Positions 26,753 through 34,620 of a DNA stretch of 64,000 nt are shown here, in pieces; the first letter of the stretch is position 1; every line of letters begins with the position of its first letter. The DNA lies in contig JAKSID010000011.1 in the NCBI GenBank assembly GCA_024399035.1, positions 1-64,000 on the forward strand, in the 5' to 3' direction. Below the pieces are notes generated by a model. The model was not told where the DNA came from. It saw nothing but the letters and a program-made list of their open reading frames with translations, and ran no database searches. This DNA comes from Fibrobacter sp. (lineage in GTDB: Bacteria; Fibrobacterota; Fibrobacteria; Fibrobacterales; Fibrobacteraceae). The position numbers and the translations under genes are program-made.

Positions 26753-27484
26753 ATGGCCACAAAAAAATTCCTCCTGTGCTTTCATGATTTTAGCGTCTGG
26801 AATTACCAGACCATCATGCCGGTTCTTGACGGGCTCAAGGACCTAGCCGGAGGACCGTTCAGCATTTTGGTCATTCCCAGCACGGAGGGCGCCGACGAGG
26901 CCGTCATCGCTGGTTTCAAGGCCGCACTACGACAACTGAACAACGAGGGCTACGAACTGGCCCTGCACGGCTACAAGCACAAGGCCGAATTCAGTCAAGG
27001 CCGTAGCTATTTCGGCCTGATCGCCATGACCATCACCAACCGCGAGGCAGAATTTGCAGGCCTTAGCCAGTACGAATCCGAAAGGATGCTAAAACTGGGG
27101 ATGAGCGCCTGGATCGACCTGTTCAAGGAAGGCGACAACACCGCAGGCCCACGTCCCGCCGCCTTTATTCCGCCCACCTGGTGGAGCAACAAGCACTTAC
27201 CCCTGCAGGTCCGCGGCGGCGGCATGCTTTACGAAGACCGCTTCTCCATGACCTCCAGAAAGGGCACGCGTTACGCCTCCCCCGTCACCAGCTTCGCAGG
27301 CATTCCCGACTTCGCCATCAAGCCTATGTTCAGCATCGGCGAATTCTTGATGAAGGTTCCCTTTGGCGTGCCCCGCATTGCATTGCACCCCACAGATTTT
27401 CCCGTCCATCGCGGGCGCATTAGGCACCTGATTCGCACCGCACTTGGTAGCGGCAGGGAACTGGCACTTTACAGAGACCTCTAG
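26753..27484 (+). CDS. DUF2334-type polysaccharide deacetylase-like protein
   Basis: 243 residues from the ATG at 26753. The start LCFHDFSVWN, the strand ILVIPS and ELALHGYKHKAE (an HxxxH pair) follow the NodB/DUF2334 pattern of a divalent-metal carbohydrate deacetylase. The last third contains HPTDFPVHRG. There is no signal peptide, so it is cytoplasmic or the substrate is cytoplasmic. A glycan N-deacetylation role is plausible but the substrate is unknown. A longer reading frame to the left is antisense to uppP and spurious. Confidence 0.78.
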   Translation: MATKKFLLCFHDFSVWNYQTIMPVLDGLKDLAGGPFSILVIPSTEGADEAVIAGFKAALRQLNNEGYELALHGYKHKAEFSQGRSYFGLIAMTITNREAEFAGLSQYESERMLKLGMSAWIDLFKEGDNTAGPRPAAFIPPTWWSNKHLPLQVRGGGMLYEDRFSMTSRKGTRYASPVTSFAGIPDFAIKPMFSIGEFLMKVPFGVPRIALHPTDFPVHRGRIRHLIRTALGSGRELALYRDL

Positions 27485-27540
27485 AAAGTACGCGGTTTCA
27501 AGCCGCCGCGAACTAGAACTCCCGAGAATTTCAGAATAAA

Positions 27541-27576
27541 AAAATCCCGATAACCTTGTGGTTACCGGGACTTTAA
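27541..27576. terminator. Bidirectional terminator
   Basis: TCCCGATAACC / GGTTACCGGGA with a TTGT loop is flanked by an A-run and a T-rich run. It serves the DUF2334 gene and the convergent lipoprotein gene. Confidence 0.75.
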
Positions 27577-27800
27577 TTTTTTGCGACTATCTGCGCGGGT
27601 CAATCATAGAAACAAGCAAGCTTGATTCTGCAACACTCGCCTTACTGGCGCTCTTCGAGCGCAGTAATTCGCACCTCGGTCATGCGAACACAAGTGTTCG
27701 CGCGACACTCGGTTTACGATTACTTAGCTTGCAGCTTCGCTGCAGCTCCGCGCGGCTCGGTCATAGCCATGCAAGCATGGCAGCGACACTCACCTTACTT
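27577..27800 (-). repeat. Array of three structured repeat units of about 75 bp
   Basis: On the minus strand GTAAGGTGAGTGTCGC, GTAAACCGAGTGTCGC and GTAAGGCGAGTGTTGC start at 27798, 27717 and 27645. Each is followed by a hairpin with CTTG at its tip (GCCATG/CATGGC, GCGAACAC/GTGTTCGC, CAAGC/GCTTG), then ATGACCGAG or ATGATTGAC, and in two units a second hairpin with CGAAG at its tip (TGCAG/CTGCA, GCGCT/AGCGC). The first unit starts inside the end of the lipoprotein gene. No reading frame of interest lies here. Confidence 0.75.
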
Positions 27801-28655
27801 TGCTTCGAAGTAGTAAGTCTGCAGAGTCTTGCCGTCCTGAGACAGCTGGAGGATCTGCTTGCCAGAGAGCAAAGCACCCTTGATTTCGAACAGGTTTTCA
27901 GCCTTGTATTCGACAGAGAGAGTTGCGCTCTTGGACTTGTCAACGAAGAGACCAGTCTTTTCGTCGGCACCGAAGCCCTTACAGTCGGAGTGGTCAGCGA
28001 CCTTGCCTTCTGCAGCAGCGAAAACGGTAGCAACCAGCGGAGAGGTAACGGAGCTTGCATTGACGTAGAATACGTCGATTGCAGAACCCATTGCCAACGG
28101 AGCGGGCAGGTTAGAAACCTTGGGAGCCTTGTCAGCCTTCTTCTTCTTCTTGTCAGCCTTCTTGCCCGGAACCTTGCCAGCGTCAGCGTTGAGCGGCATG
28201 GTCAAACGGTAGCCAGCAACGGATTCGTTGCAGCTGGTGGAGTAGACGACCCACTGGTTTTCAATCTTTTCGGGACCTTCGGTGGTACCGGTCTTGTACA
28301 GACCCGGCTTGACCTGGTCGCTATATTCGTACAAGGTCACGCTCAAGTTCGGGTTTTCATTGGTGGTAGCAATCTTCTGCTGACCCAAGATGAACTTGGA
28401 ACGACGAGCCTTGATCAGGTATTCGCCAACGGGAACTTCTTCGAACTTGAACTTACCCTGCTGGAGTTCACCCTTGTACGGGTACTTGGGATTCTGGGTA
28501 CCATAAATGGTAGAATCCATCCAAACGGTGGGCATTTCAATAGCCTTGCCAGTAAACGGATCAAGAACAACACCTTCGATGGTGCCCTTCTTTTCGCAGC
28601 CAGTCATAGCCATTGCAATGAGAGCAGCTGCGCACAAAGTAAGTTGCTTTTTCAT
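27795..28655 (-). CDS. Lipoprotein with an N-terminal carboxypeptidase-regulatory-like domain
   Basis: 286 residues from the ATG at 28655, with GAGGA 5 nt upstream (an ATG 6 nt earlier touches the ribosome site). The lipobox MTGC gives Cys20. Residues about 24-110 (GTIEGVVLDPFTGKAIEMPT, FEEVPVGEYLIKARR) resemble a CarboxypepD_reg or transthyretin-like beta domain. A Lys-rich linker (KADKKKKKADK, about 170-180) leads to a C-terminal domain with two Cys that I do not recognise. Envelope protein of unknown role. Its 3' end overlaps the repeat array, so the last codons come from repeat sequence. Confidence 0.75.
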   Translation of the reverse strand: MKKQLTLCAAALIAMAMTGCEKKGTIEGVVLDPFTGKAIEMPTVWMDSTIYGTQNPKYPYKGELQQGKFKFEEVPVGEYLIKARRSKFILGQQKIATTNENPNLSVTLYEYSDQVKPGLYKTGTTEGPEKIENQWVVYSTSCNESVAGYRLTMPLNADAGKVPGKKADKKKKKADKAPKVSNLPAPLAMGSAIDVFYVNASSVTSPLVATVFAAAEGKVADHSDCKGFGADEKTGLFVDKSKSATLSVEYKAENLFEIKGALLSGKQILQLSQDGKTLQTYYFEAK

Positions 28656-28671
28656 ATACATCCTCGAAAAA

Positions 28672-28703
28672 AGATAAAAGCCTCCCTCGGCGGGAGGCCT
28701 TTA
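28672..28703 (-). terminator. Terminator of the L31 gene
   Basis: GCCTCCC / GGGAGGC encloses a 5-nt loop; on the minus strand it is followed by TTTTATCTTTTTT. Confidence 0.85.
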
Positions 28704-28711
28704 CGAATAAA

Positions 28712-29011
28712 TTATTCAGCGTCAGCAGCCGGGCGTTCAGCCTTGCGAGTCTTACGCTTTGCACCGGTGATGTTGCCAGCGAAACGCTTGTTGAAGCGAT
28801 CGATACGACCGGCAGTATCCACGCGATGCTGCTTGCCCGTCCAGAACGGATGGGTATCAGCGGTAATTTCCAAGGAAATTACGCTATATTCAACACCATC
28901 GATAGTCTTCTTTTCGGCGGAAGACTTCGTGGAGCGGGTGAGATATTCTTTACCCGTATTCGCATCGACGAACACGACCGGTTGATAATTAGGGTGGATA
29001 CCATCTTTCAT
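28712..29011 (-). CDS. rpmE2: 50S ribosomal protein L31 type B
   Basis: 99 residues. MKDGIHPNYQPVVFVDANTG start, then HPFWTGKQHRVDTAGRIDRF, typical of L31; the CxxC zinc motif of type A is absent, which defines the zinc-independent type B. It has a longer C-terminal basic tail than usual (GAKRKTRKAERPAADAE). Ribosome site AGGAAG upstream. A TAAATTTA box lies further up. Confidence 0.96.
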   Translation of the reverse strand: MKDGIHPNYQPVVFVDANTGKEYLTRSTKSSAEKKTIDGVEYSVISLEITADTHPFWTGKQHRVDTAGRIDRFNKRFAGNITGAKRKTRKAERPAADAE

Positions 29012-29049
29012 TTTTAAACTTCCTGTGAAGTAAATTGTTTAAGAGAGCC

Positions 29050-29057
29050 TAAATTTA
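29050..29057 (-). promoter_or_regulatory. Candidate promoter box of rpmE2
   Basis: TAAATTTA (self-complementary) lies 38 nt upstream of the rpmE2 ATG. Confidence 0.35.
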
Positions 29058-29090
29058 GCAAATTTTGCAATTTTGGCAAGCCAATTATAG

Positions 29091-29098
29091 TATTTTTG
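29091..29098 (+). promoter_or_regulatory. TAnnTTTG promoter box
   Basis: TATTTTTG, an exact TAnnTTTG match, ends 5 nt before the lipoprotein ATG at 29104. There is no ribosome site. Confidence 0.5.
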
Positions 29099-29103
29099 GG
29101 AAT

Positions 29104-29697
29104 ATGAAACGATTATTGATGGCAATTCCCCTAATGTTGATGGCCTGCGGCAATGATAATACCGTGGCCAAGTTCATTGTTGTGGACCAGAAAATGCCCC
29201 TCACCGAGTGGCCCGATAGCGCCTACATTGCCAGCTTGGACTCCATTTTGGCCATGGAACCCATTGTTGCCAAAAAAGAAGTAGACGCAAACCTGACCAT
29301 GAAGGGATTCAAGGCTCCTGGGTTCCAACTGCCATCCTCGGTCACTGGTAAGCCGGACCCGAAAAAAGCATCCAAGGGCAGCGGATCGACCGCCCCCAAG
29401 AAGAACAACACCCTGGCAGACAAGAATAACGGTTCCAACAACAACGCCGAGCAGTTCGCAAACAAGTTTAGCGACGCACTTTCCAGACTCCAGTCAGACC
29501 CGGCAAATAGCAGCCTGTACAGGACTGTAGAAGCCAGGGACGGCGATGATTTGTTCAAGCTGTTGAAGCGAACCTACGGTGCCGGTGTGCAGAACCTCCC
29601 CCGCTTCTATATCCTTTCTGCGCTGCAGTCTGTTAATGCAGGCGTGGCACTGGAACATCTGGAAGCAGGCGACAAAGTTCGAATTCCAAAAATCTAG
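29104..29697 (+). CDS. Small lipoprotein with LysM-like C-terminus
   Basis: 197 residues. The signal ends in the lipobox LMAC (Cys15). Residues about 80-125 are a low-complexity Ser/Lys/Asn linker. The last about 65 residues (YRTVEARDGDDLFKLLKRTYG ... LEAGDKVRIPKI) have the shape of a LysM peptidoglycan-binding domain. I would treat that as probable, not certain. It may anchor the outer membrane to the cell wall. The start is the first Met that gives a proper signal peptide and sits 5 nt after the promoter box. Confidence 0.7.
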   Translation: MKRLLMAIPLMLMACGNDNTVAKFIVVDQKMPLTEWPDSAYIASLDSILAMEPIVAKKEVDANLTMKGFKAPGFQLPSSVTGKPDPKKASKGSGSTAPKKNNTLADKNNGSNNNAEQFANKFSDALSRLQSDPANSSLYRTVEARDGDDLFKLLKRTYGAGVQNLPRFYILSALQSVNAGVALEHLEAGDKVRIPKI

Positions 29698-29745
29698 GAT
29701 TTTTGAATTCGAACAGGTACCAATTACGAGTTATGAATTACGAGA

Positions 29746-29776
29746 GGTTCGCGGGATGAATTCCGCGGGCCTTTTT
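29746..29776 (+). terminator. Terminator of the LysM-like lipoprotein gene
   Basis: GGTTCGCGG / CCGCGGGCC, a 9-bp stem with two G-U pairs, is followed by TTTTT. Confidence 0.75.
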
Positions 29777-29805
29777 CAGTTATAAATTACGATGTATGAA
29801 GTATG

Positions 29806-29836
29806 TGAAAAAAAATGGCTCGCCGAAGGCGAGCTC
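29806..29836 (-). terminator. Terminator of the hisB operon
   Basis: GCTCGCC / GGCGAGC with a GAA loop; on the minus strand it is followed by ATTTTTTTT. Confidence 0.85.
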
Positions 29837-29893
29837 TTGTAACTTATACTTCGTAATTCATAACTGGAGCTTTGTAATTAGCGCACAGCGCAA

Positions 29894-30478
29894 TTACAAA
29901 ACACCTTTACTGCTGGGTACGCCCTTCACGTTTCTGCTGGGAGCGATAGCCATGGCCACGGCGCGGGCCAAAGCCTTGAAGATGCTTTCAAGGCAGTGGT
30001 GGTTGTCATTACCGTAGAACAGTTCAACGTGCAGGTTCATGCGGGCGTTTTCTGCAAGGCTCTTGAAGAAGTGTTCGAACATGCTGGCTTCGATGCCGCC
30101 GGCAGTTGCTGCAGGGAGCTTGACGTTCCACACAAAACCGATGCGGTTGCTGAAGTCAATGCAAACGCGGCTCAAAGCCTCATCCATAGGAACAAAGTAA
30201 AAACCGTAACGTTCAATGCCCTTCTTGTCGCCAAGGCTTTCGACCAAAGCCTGACCCAAGACGATAGCGATGTCTTCCATGCTGTGGTGCATGTCAACTT
30301 CAACGTCGCCCTTGCAAGTCAAGTCCAGATGGAAACCGCCGTGTACCTGGAACAAATTAAGCATGTGGTCCAGGAAACCAGAACCGGAGTTGATCTTACC
30401 CGGAGTAGAGTCGTCCAGGTTCAGTTCCAGTTCGATATCGGTTTCGTTTGTCTTTCTAGAAATCTTGGAGCTACGCAT
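29894..30478 (-). CDS. hisB: Imidazoleglycerol-phosphate dehydratase
   Basis: 194 residues, the monofunctional form (no HAD phosphatase half). Sixth step of histidine synthesis. The paired metal motifs DMHHSMEDIAIVLGQAL and NDNHHCLESIFKALARA are intact, as is SGSGFLDHMLNLF near the start. It is the last gene of the run lptD-maf-rodZ-hisB, 23 bp after the rodZ-like gene. No other his gene is present here. Confidence 0.96.
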   Translation of the reverse strand: MRSSKISRKTNETDIELELNLDDSTPGKINSGSGFLDHMLNLFQVHGGFHLDLTCKGDVEVDMHHSMEDIAIVLGQALVESLGDKKGIERYGFYFVPMDEALSRVCIDFSNRIGFVWNVKLPAATAGGIEASMFEHFFKSLAENARMNLHVELFYGNDNHHCLESIFKALARAVAMAIAPSRNVKGVPSSKGVL

Positions 30479-30501
30479 AGGTACGCCTTTTTTTGAACAA
30501 A

Positions 30502-31479
30502 TTACTTAACGATCTGACCACCGTAAACGCGGAAGCGAGTTACGCGACCAAACTTCATCTCGGGAAGCGGAGTTACAACGCCATTCAAGATCATCTGGGC
30601 GATAGCCTTAGGATCGCCGATAGTTACGCACAAAGTATCCTGAGTGTTGTAGACCATCTTGACGCCAGCCTTGGCAACGTTAGCTTCCTTCAAGAAGGAG
30701 TTGTCGCTTTCGCGGCGCTTGAGGCCAACCCAAGAAAGAGATTCGCCAGAGCCAACCAGAACAAAGTTTGTCTTGTTGGTTGCAGGAGCTGCAGCAGTAG
30801 AATCAGTCTTCTTAGAATCAGAAGAAATGAAAATCGTTGCAGAAGCAGGCAGGTCGGATTTTTTGACAGCTTCGTCCACAACAGCCTGGCTCAAAGTTTC
30901 GCTCTTCGTTGCTGCAGGTGCGGCGGCCTCGTTTTCCTTTTTGAGGGAATCCAGAGGAACAACTTCTGCACCATCGGGAACTTCCTGAACTTCCACAACT
31001 TCTTCGACGGCTACAGGTTCTGCCTTTGCAGCAGGTTCTGTATTCTGTGTTTCAGACAAAGAAGCGAGATCCAAGAAATGAGAAGCAACCAGGAATGCCA
31101 GTACGAGAATTACCAGGACTACAGGCACGGCCTTGCTCTTTTTCTTGGTTTCATTTTCTGTTACCGGGGCGATCTTGTTATGGCTAGAAACATCGTCAAA
31201 CTCATGAGATGCTGCCACACCGATTTCTGCGGAATAATACTGAAGAACCAACTTCTGATCCAAGTTCAGCTTTGCAGAAATAGAATTCAAGTAACCACGG
31301 ACATAAGCTGCCACCGGGAAAGCCTTCCAATCAGAAGCTTCGATGGACTTTACATTAGCAACAGTGAGCTTCGTTACGCTGGAGAGTTCTTCCACAGTCA
31401 TGCCGCGGGCTTCGCGAACACGAGCGATATACTCACCTAAACGTTCATCAGGTCTTTTTTCTTCAACCAGATTAGACAC
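30502..31479 (-). CDS. rodZ: RodZ-like cytoskeletal membrane protein
   Basis: 325 residues. Residues about 10-85 are a helix-turn-helix of the RodZ type (LGEYIARVREARGMTVEELS ... VRGYLNSISAKL) that in known RodZ binds MreB rather than DNA. One transmembrane helix (AVPVVLVILVLAFLVASHF), an Ala/Glu/Val-rich periplasmic linker and a C-terminal DUF4115-like domain (VLVGSGESLSWVGLKRRESD ... RFRVYGGQIVK) follow. The likely start is GTG at 31479, with GAGG 7 nt before it; an earlier TTG is too close to the ribosome site. It follows maf by 2 bp. Confidence 0.87.
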   Translation of the reverse strand: MSNLVEEKRPDERLGEYIARVREARGMTVEELSSVTKLTVANVKSIEASDWKAFPVAAYVRGYLNSISAKLNLDQKLVLQYYSAEIGVAASHEFDDVSSHNKIAPVTENETKKKSKAVPVVLVILVLAFLVASHFLDLASLSETQNTEPAAKAEPVAVEEVVEVQEVPDGAEVVPLDSLKKENEAAAPAATKSETLSQAVVDEAVKKSDLPASATIFISSDSKKTDSTAAAPATNKTNFVLVGSGESLSWVGLKRRESDNSFLKEANVAKAGVKMVYNTQDTLCVTIGDPKAIAQMILNGVVTPLPEMKFGRVTRFRVYGGQIVK

Positions 31480-31481
31480 TA

Positions 31482-32042
31482 TCAAACCTCAATCTCTAAA
31501 CTTTTCAGCAACTGCAATGTCTTTGCCACAGGCAACCCGACCACATTGTAGTAGCACCCCCTAATTTCTTTGATAAGCCGCGCTCCAGCAGTCTGGATTC
31601 CATACGCGCCGGCCTTATCCATCGGGTCTTTAGAATTTACATAATTTTCAAGTTCATGGATTGAGTTGTCCCTAAAAACCACCTCAGTTTCTTCTTCAGA
31701 AGCTGCCAGCAGTTTTCCATCTTGGGCGACAGCCACGCCGGTAATCACCTTGTGGCCGCGATTATTCAAGCTCTTTAACATTTCAAGGGCGCCCGATTCG
31801 CTTTTAGGCTTGCCCAAAGGCTGACCATCCAGGAACACCAAGGTATCAAAGCCGAGGACAATTCCAGGTTCAACACGGGACACAGACAAAGCCTTGATAG
31901 AAGCATTCTCTCTTGGAAAATCCAGGGGATTCGTGGACGTGGGCTTTTCATCTTCACCAGAAACAACCACACGAAAATCAACACCGATCAACTTCAAGAT
32001 TTCAGAACGTCGCGGAGAACCGCTTGCCAAAACTAATTGCAT
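31482..32042 (-). CDS. maf: Maf-like nucleotide pyrophosphatase
   Basis: 186 residues. Housekeeping NTP pyrophosphatase that removes non-canonical or modified nucleotides; linked to septum formation in some bacteria. Motifs LASGSPRRSEIL (substrate loop, residues 5-16), LGFDTLVFLDG, GKP and DKAGAYGIQTAGARLIKEI are present. It lies between lptD and the rodZ-like gene on one transcript. Confidence 0.95.
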   Translation of the reverse strand: MQLVLASGSPRRSEILKLIGVDFRVVVSGEDEKPTSTNPLDFPRENASIKALSVSRVEPGIVLGFDTLVFLDGQPLGKPKSESGALEMLKSLNNRGHKVITGVAVAQDGKLLAASEEETEVVFRDNSIHELENYVNSKDPMDKAGAYGIQTAGARLIKEIRGCYYNVVGLPVAKTLQLLKSLEIEV

Positions 32043-32072
32043 ATAAATTAACTCTCTAATGCTTTTTTACGA

Positions 32073-34568
32073 CTAATTGACCGACGAGGTCTCGGTACTA
32101 CCCGTATTGAACTTAATATCAGGCAGGTCACGAACGTAAATGGAAAAACTCCAGCCGGCGGCAGGGCCCGTAGGAGTCCAGCTAAAGTCAAGTTGCCAGC
32201 AATGCAGCACTCGGTTGAAGGTAAAGCTGTGGGTCACAAACTTTCCTTCGTTATAGTTGTAGCGAGTGCTATAAGTCATTTCCCAGTTCTTGGTGGGCTG
32301 CAATGTTGCGCTAATGCCAGTAGAATGGGTAATCTTATCCTGGAACAAATCCTTACCAACGCGGTAGCTACCAAAGCTATAGCTGTAGTCCAGACTGAAT
32401 GTCCACTTCAGCATTTCGTACTTACTCATCTGCGAAGGCAAGCCTGCATTGATCGTGCCGTTCCAGCTAAAGCGCTTGCTGAAATCGTAACCATAGTAGG
32501 TCAATTCCGGCATGCGGACCTTGTTAGGTTCCGTTGTGTACTTGTGGTAGAAACTATGGCGGGTGTTGATGGTAAAGAGGTAATCCGGAAGAATCTGGAA
32601 ACCAAAGCTTGAATTGATATCCGAGAAGTTCAGGGAATCTGCGGCAAAGTTATAAGACAAGCTATGCTTTGTAGTCAACAAGCGGCGGGTGCCATACTGG
32701 TCTTCAACAGCCTTCGACGTATCGCCCTTGGTGGTGTCGGCGGCTCGGCCAACCACCTTAAGGTACTTGATATCAAAGTCATTACCCAGACTCAAACCGA
32801 CGGTTTTTTGTTTAATCTGATAAGGAGTCTGTCCCAACAAAGGATGCGGAGCAAAGTTCTTTACCGTATCGATTTCAGGAGCGTAGGTATAAGACAAGCT
32901 GGGAGAAAGCACATGACGGATACCCGTAAAGCGACCGATTTCAGGAACCCAGATACCATAGAGTTTTGTATCTGCGGTAATGCTGTAGTTATGGTTGTAT
33001 GCAACTTCACCGTAACTATCGTGTTCCGGGTCCAAGCTCATAAAGCGTTTGCGGTATCTCAGGGAATCTTGAGGATTGATCCAGCCGGTGCCAGTCCAGT
33101 AGCCGGCGAAACTGGCCCTAGGCGTAATGTTGATTACATCAAACAAGGAACCAGAATAATCCAAGGAGAAATTTCCGGTGTAACCCACGTACTCCGCAGT
33201 AGTATCAACCGTAGAGCCCTTTGCAAGAGTTTGGGTTGAATCAACGGCGCGACGGGTGTAGTAGTTGAAGCGGTTGGTAAAACTATAGTTCAATTTTTCC
33301 AAGTAACTTTTGAAGGAGCCATCAGCATCGGCAATTTCATCTTCATCCTGTTCAAATTCAAAAAGCTGGCCACTCATTCGGTACTGGATATCGGGAATCT
33401 GGCGTTCCATAAGGTCCGTCACAAGGTTGTGCTGCTGGCTGGCCTTGACGGTCAAGCTCTTGTTGGTGCCGAACTTGCCTGAGTAAGTCAGAGAGGCGTT
33501 TGCCTGCTGGTTCAATACGGATTCCGCATCCAAGGCGTTTTCCTTACGGATCGTCTGGCTACTGACGAAGGTACCGGAACCGCTCAAGGTATGCTTGCCG
33601 TCGGGAGTCAAATTCTGGTTATGGCTAAAGGAAATGTCATAACCGCTGTTGCCAAAGTCAAATTCTTCAAGGTAGGCGGAGTAAGAAATGCTACCGTCCA
33701 AAACATAGCGTTTGCGGTAACGCAGTTCACCGGTCAGCTTGGAACGTTCAAACCTAGCCTCTTCACCTTCGATAATGTCGCCTTTGATCGTTGCATCCCA
33801 GTAATCGTTGGGCGCGTAGTAAAAGCCCAAGTTGTTCATGTAGTAACCCTGTTTCTGGTCACCACCGAACTTAGGAGTCAAAAGACCAGACTTACGTCCA
33901 CTCTTCATAGGAGCCACAATCATAGGGAGAACCGCCACAGGAACGTCGGCAATATTCAAGACCACAGGCCTTGCCGTAATGGTTTCCTTGGGTTTCACCA
34001 CCATGCGGCGGCCGTAGAAATAGAAATGCTGGTGCGTAGAATCGTTACAGGTACTAAAGTCACCGCGGGCAATTTGAATTCGTTGGTCAGGTAGTCGACG
34101 GACCTCCATACCATTCAACTGCTGGTTATCCTGGTACGTGGTGGCGTAGTAAATCTCGCCTATTCGCGACTTCATATTGTACTTGAGGCGCATACCGGAC
34201 AAGGACGGATTCTTGGTCTCGCGAAGCACCGGATTGCCACTTGCCGCCAGCACACTATTGCGCTGGTCGAACCAGATGGTGTCCGCATCCAAGGTGGCCG
34301 TACGGTATTTAAGCTGGGCGCTGTTATTTAGGTTGAAAGACTCGCTTTCTACATCATACTCAAGGTCCACCGCATGATACTCGATGGTGTCTGTGCCCGT
34401 GGTATCATTCATCCAGTCCGTTTCCGTGGTATCTTCTTCTACCACGTCTTCCCGTTCTTCAAGCTCAAAGCGAGTCATCTCCTGACCGAACACGGCAGGA
34501 GCGAACAAGGCTGAAAGCAACACGGCAAAAACAGCCCACAGCGAACTATGGGATTTTCGATTTAACAC
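32073..34568 (-). CDS. lptD: LPS-assembly outer-membrane protein LptD
   Basis: About 831 residues. The signal peptide (SLWAVFAVLLSALFAPAVFG) is followed by an OstA-like jellyroll region (DADTIWFDQRNSVLAASGNPVL, MRLKYNMKSRIGEIYYATTY) and a long beta-barrel with alternating strands (KSGLLTPKFGGDQKQGYY, then many aromatic-rich repeats). It inserts lipopolysaccharide into the outer leaflet. The start is uncertain: no ATG is available, GTG at 34568 gives a clean signal peptide, and a TTG at 34628 would add 20 residues and overlap yicC. Its presence implies a true LPS outer membrane. Confidence 0.88.
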   Translation of the reverse strand: MLNRKSHSSLWAVFAVLLSALFAPAVFGQEMTRFELEEREDVVEEDTTETDWMNDTTGTDTIEYHAVDLEYDVESESFNLNNSAQLKYRTATLDADTIWFDQRNSVLAASGNPVLRETKNPSLSGMRLKYNMKSRIGEIYYATTYQDNQQLNGMEVRRLPDQRIQIARGDFSTCNDSTHQHFYFYGRRMVVKPKETITARPVVLNIADVPVAVLPMIVAPMKSGRKSGLLTPKFGGDQKQGYYMNNLGFYYAPNDYWDATIKGDIIEGEEARFERSKLTGELRYRKRYVLDGSISYSAYLEEFDFGNSGYDISFSHNQNLTPDGKHTLSGSGTFVSSQTIRKENALDAESVLNQQANASLTYSGKFGTNKSLTVKASQQHNLVTDLMERQIPDIQYRMSGQLFEFEQDEDEIADADGSFKSYLEKLNYSFTNRFNYYTRRAVDSTQTLAKGSTVDTTAEYVGYTGNFSLDYSGSLFDVINITPRASFAGYWTGTGWINPQDSLRYRKRFMSLDPEHDSYGEVAYNHNYSITADTKLYGIWVPEIGRFTGIRHVLSPSLSYTYAPEIDTVKNFAPHPLLGQTPYQIKQKTVGLSLGNDFDIKYLKVVGRAADTTKGDTSKAVEDQYGTRRLLTTKHSLSYNFAADSLNFSDINSSFGFQILPDYLFTINTRHSFYHKYTTEPNKVRMPELTYYGYDFSKRFSWNGTINAGLPSQMSKYEMLKWTFSLDYSYSFGSYRVGKDLFQDKITHSTGISATLQPTKNWEMTYSTRYNYNEGKFVTHSFTFNRVLHCWQLDFSWTPTGPAAGWSFSIYVRDLPDIKFNTGSTETSSVN

Positions 34569-34620
34569 AGTGAGATTTAAAATAGAAAAAACAGCTATGC
34601 GCGATGTTAAAACAGGCGCA

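Larger units (their letters stand above)
29730..29864. repeat. 14-bp perfect inverted repeat around two terminators
   Basis: GTTATGAATTACGA (29730-29743) and TCGTAATTCATAAC (29851-29864) are exact reverse complements and bracket the two convergent terminators between the LysM-like lipoprotein gene and hisB. More ATTAC/GTAAT words lie around them. Confidence 0.7.
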
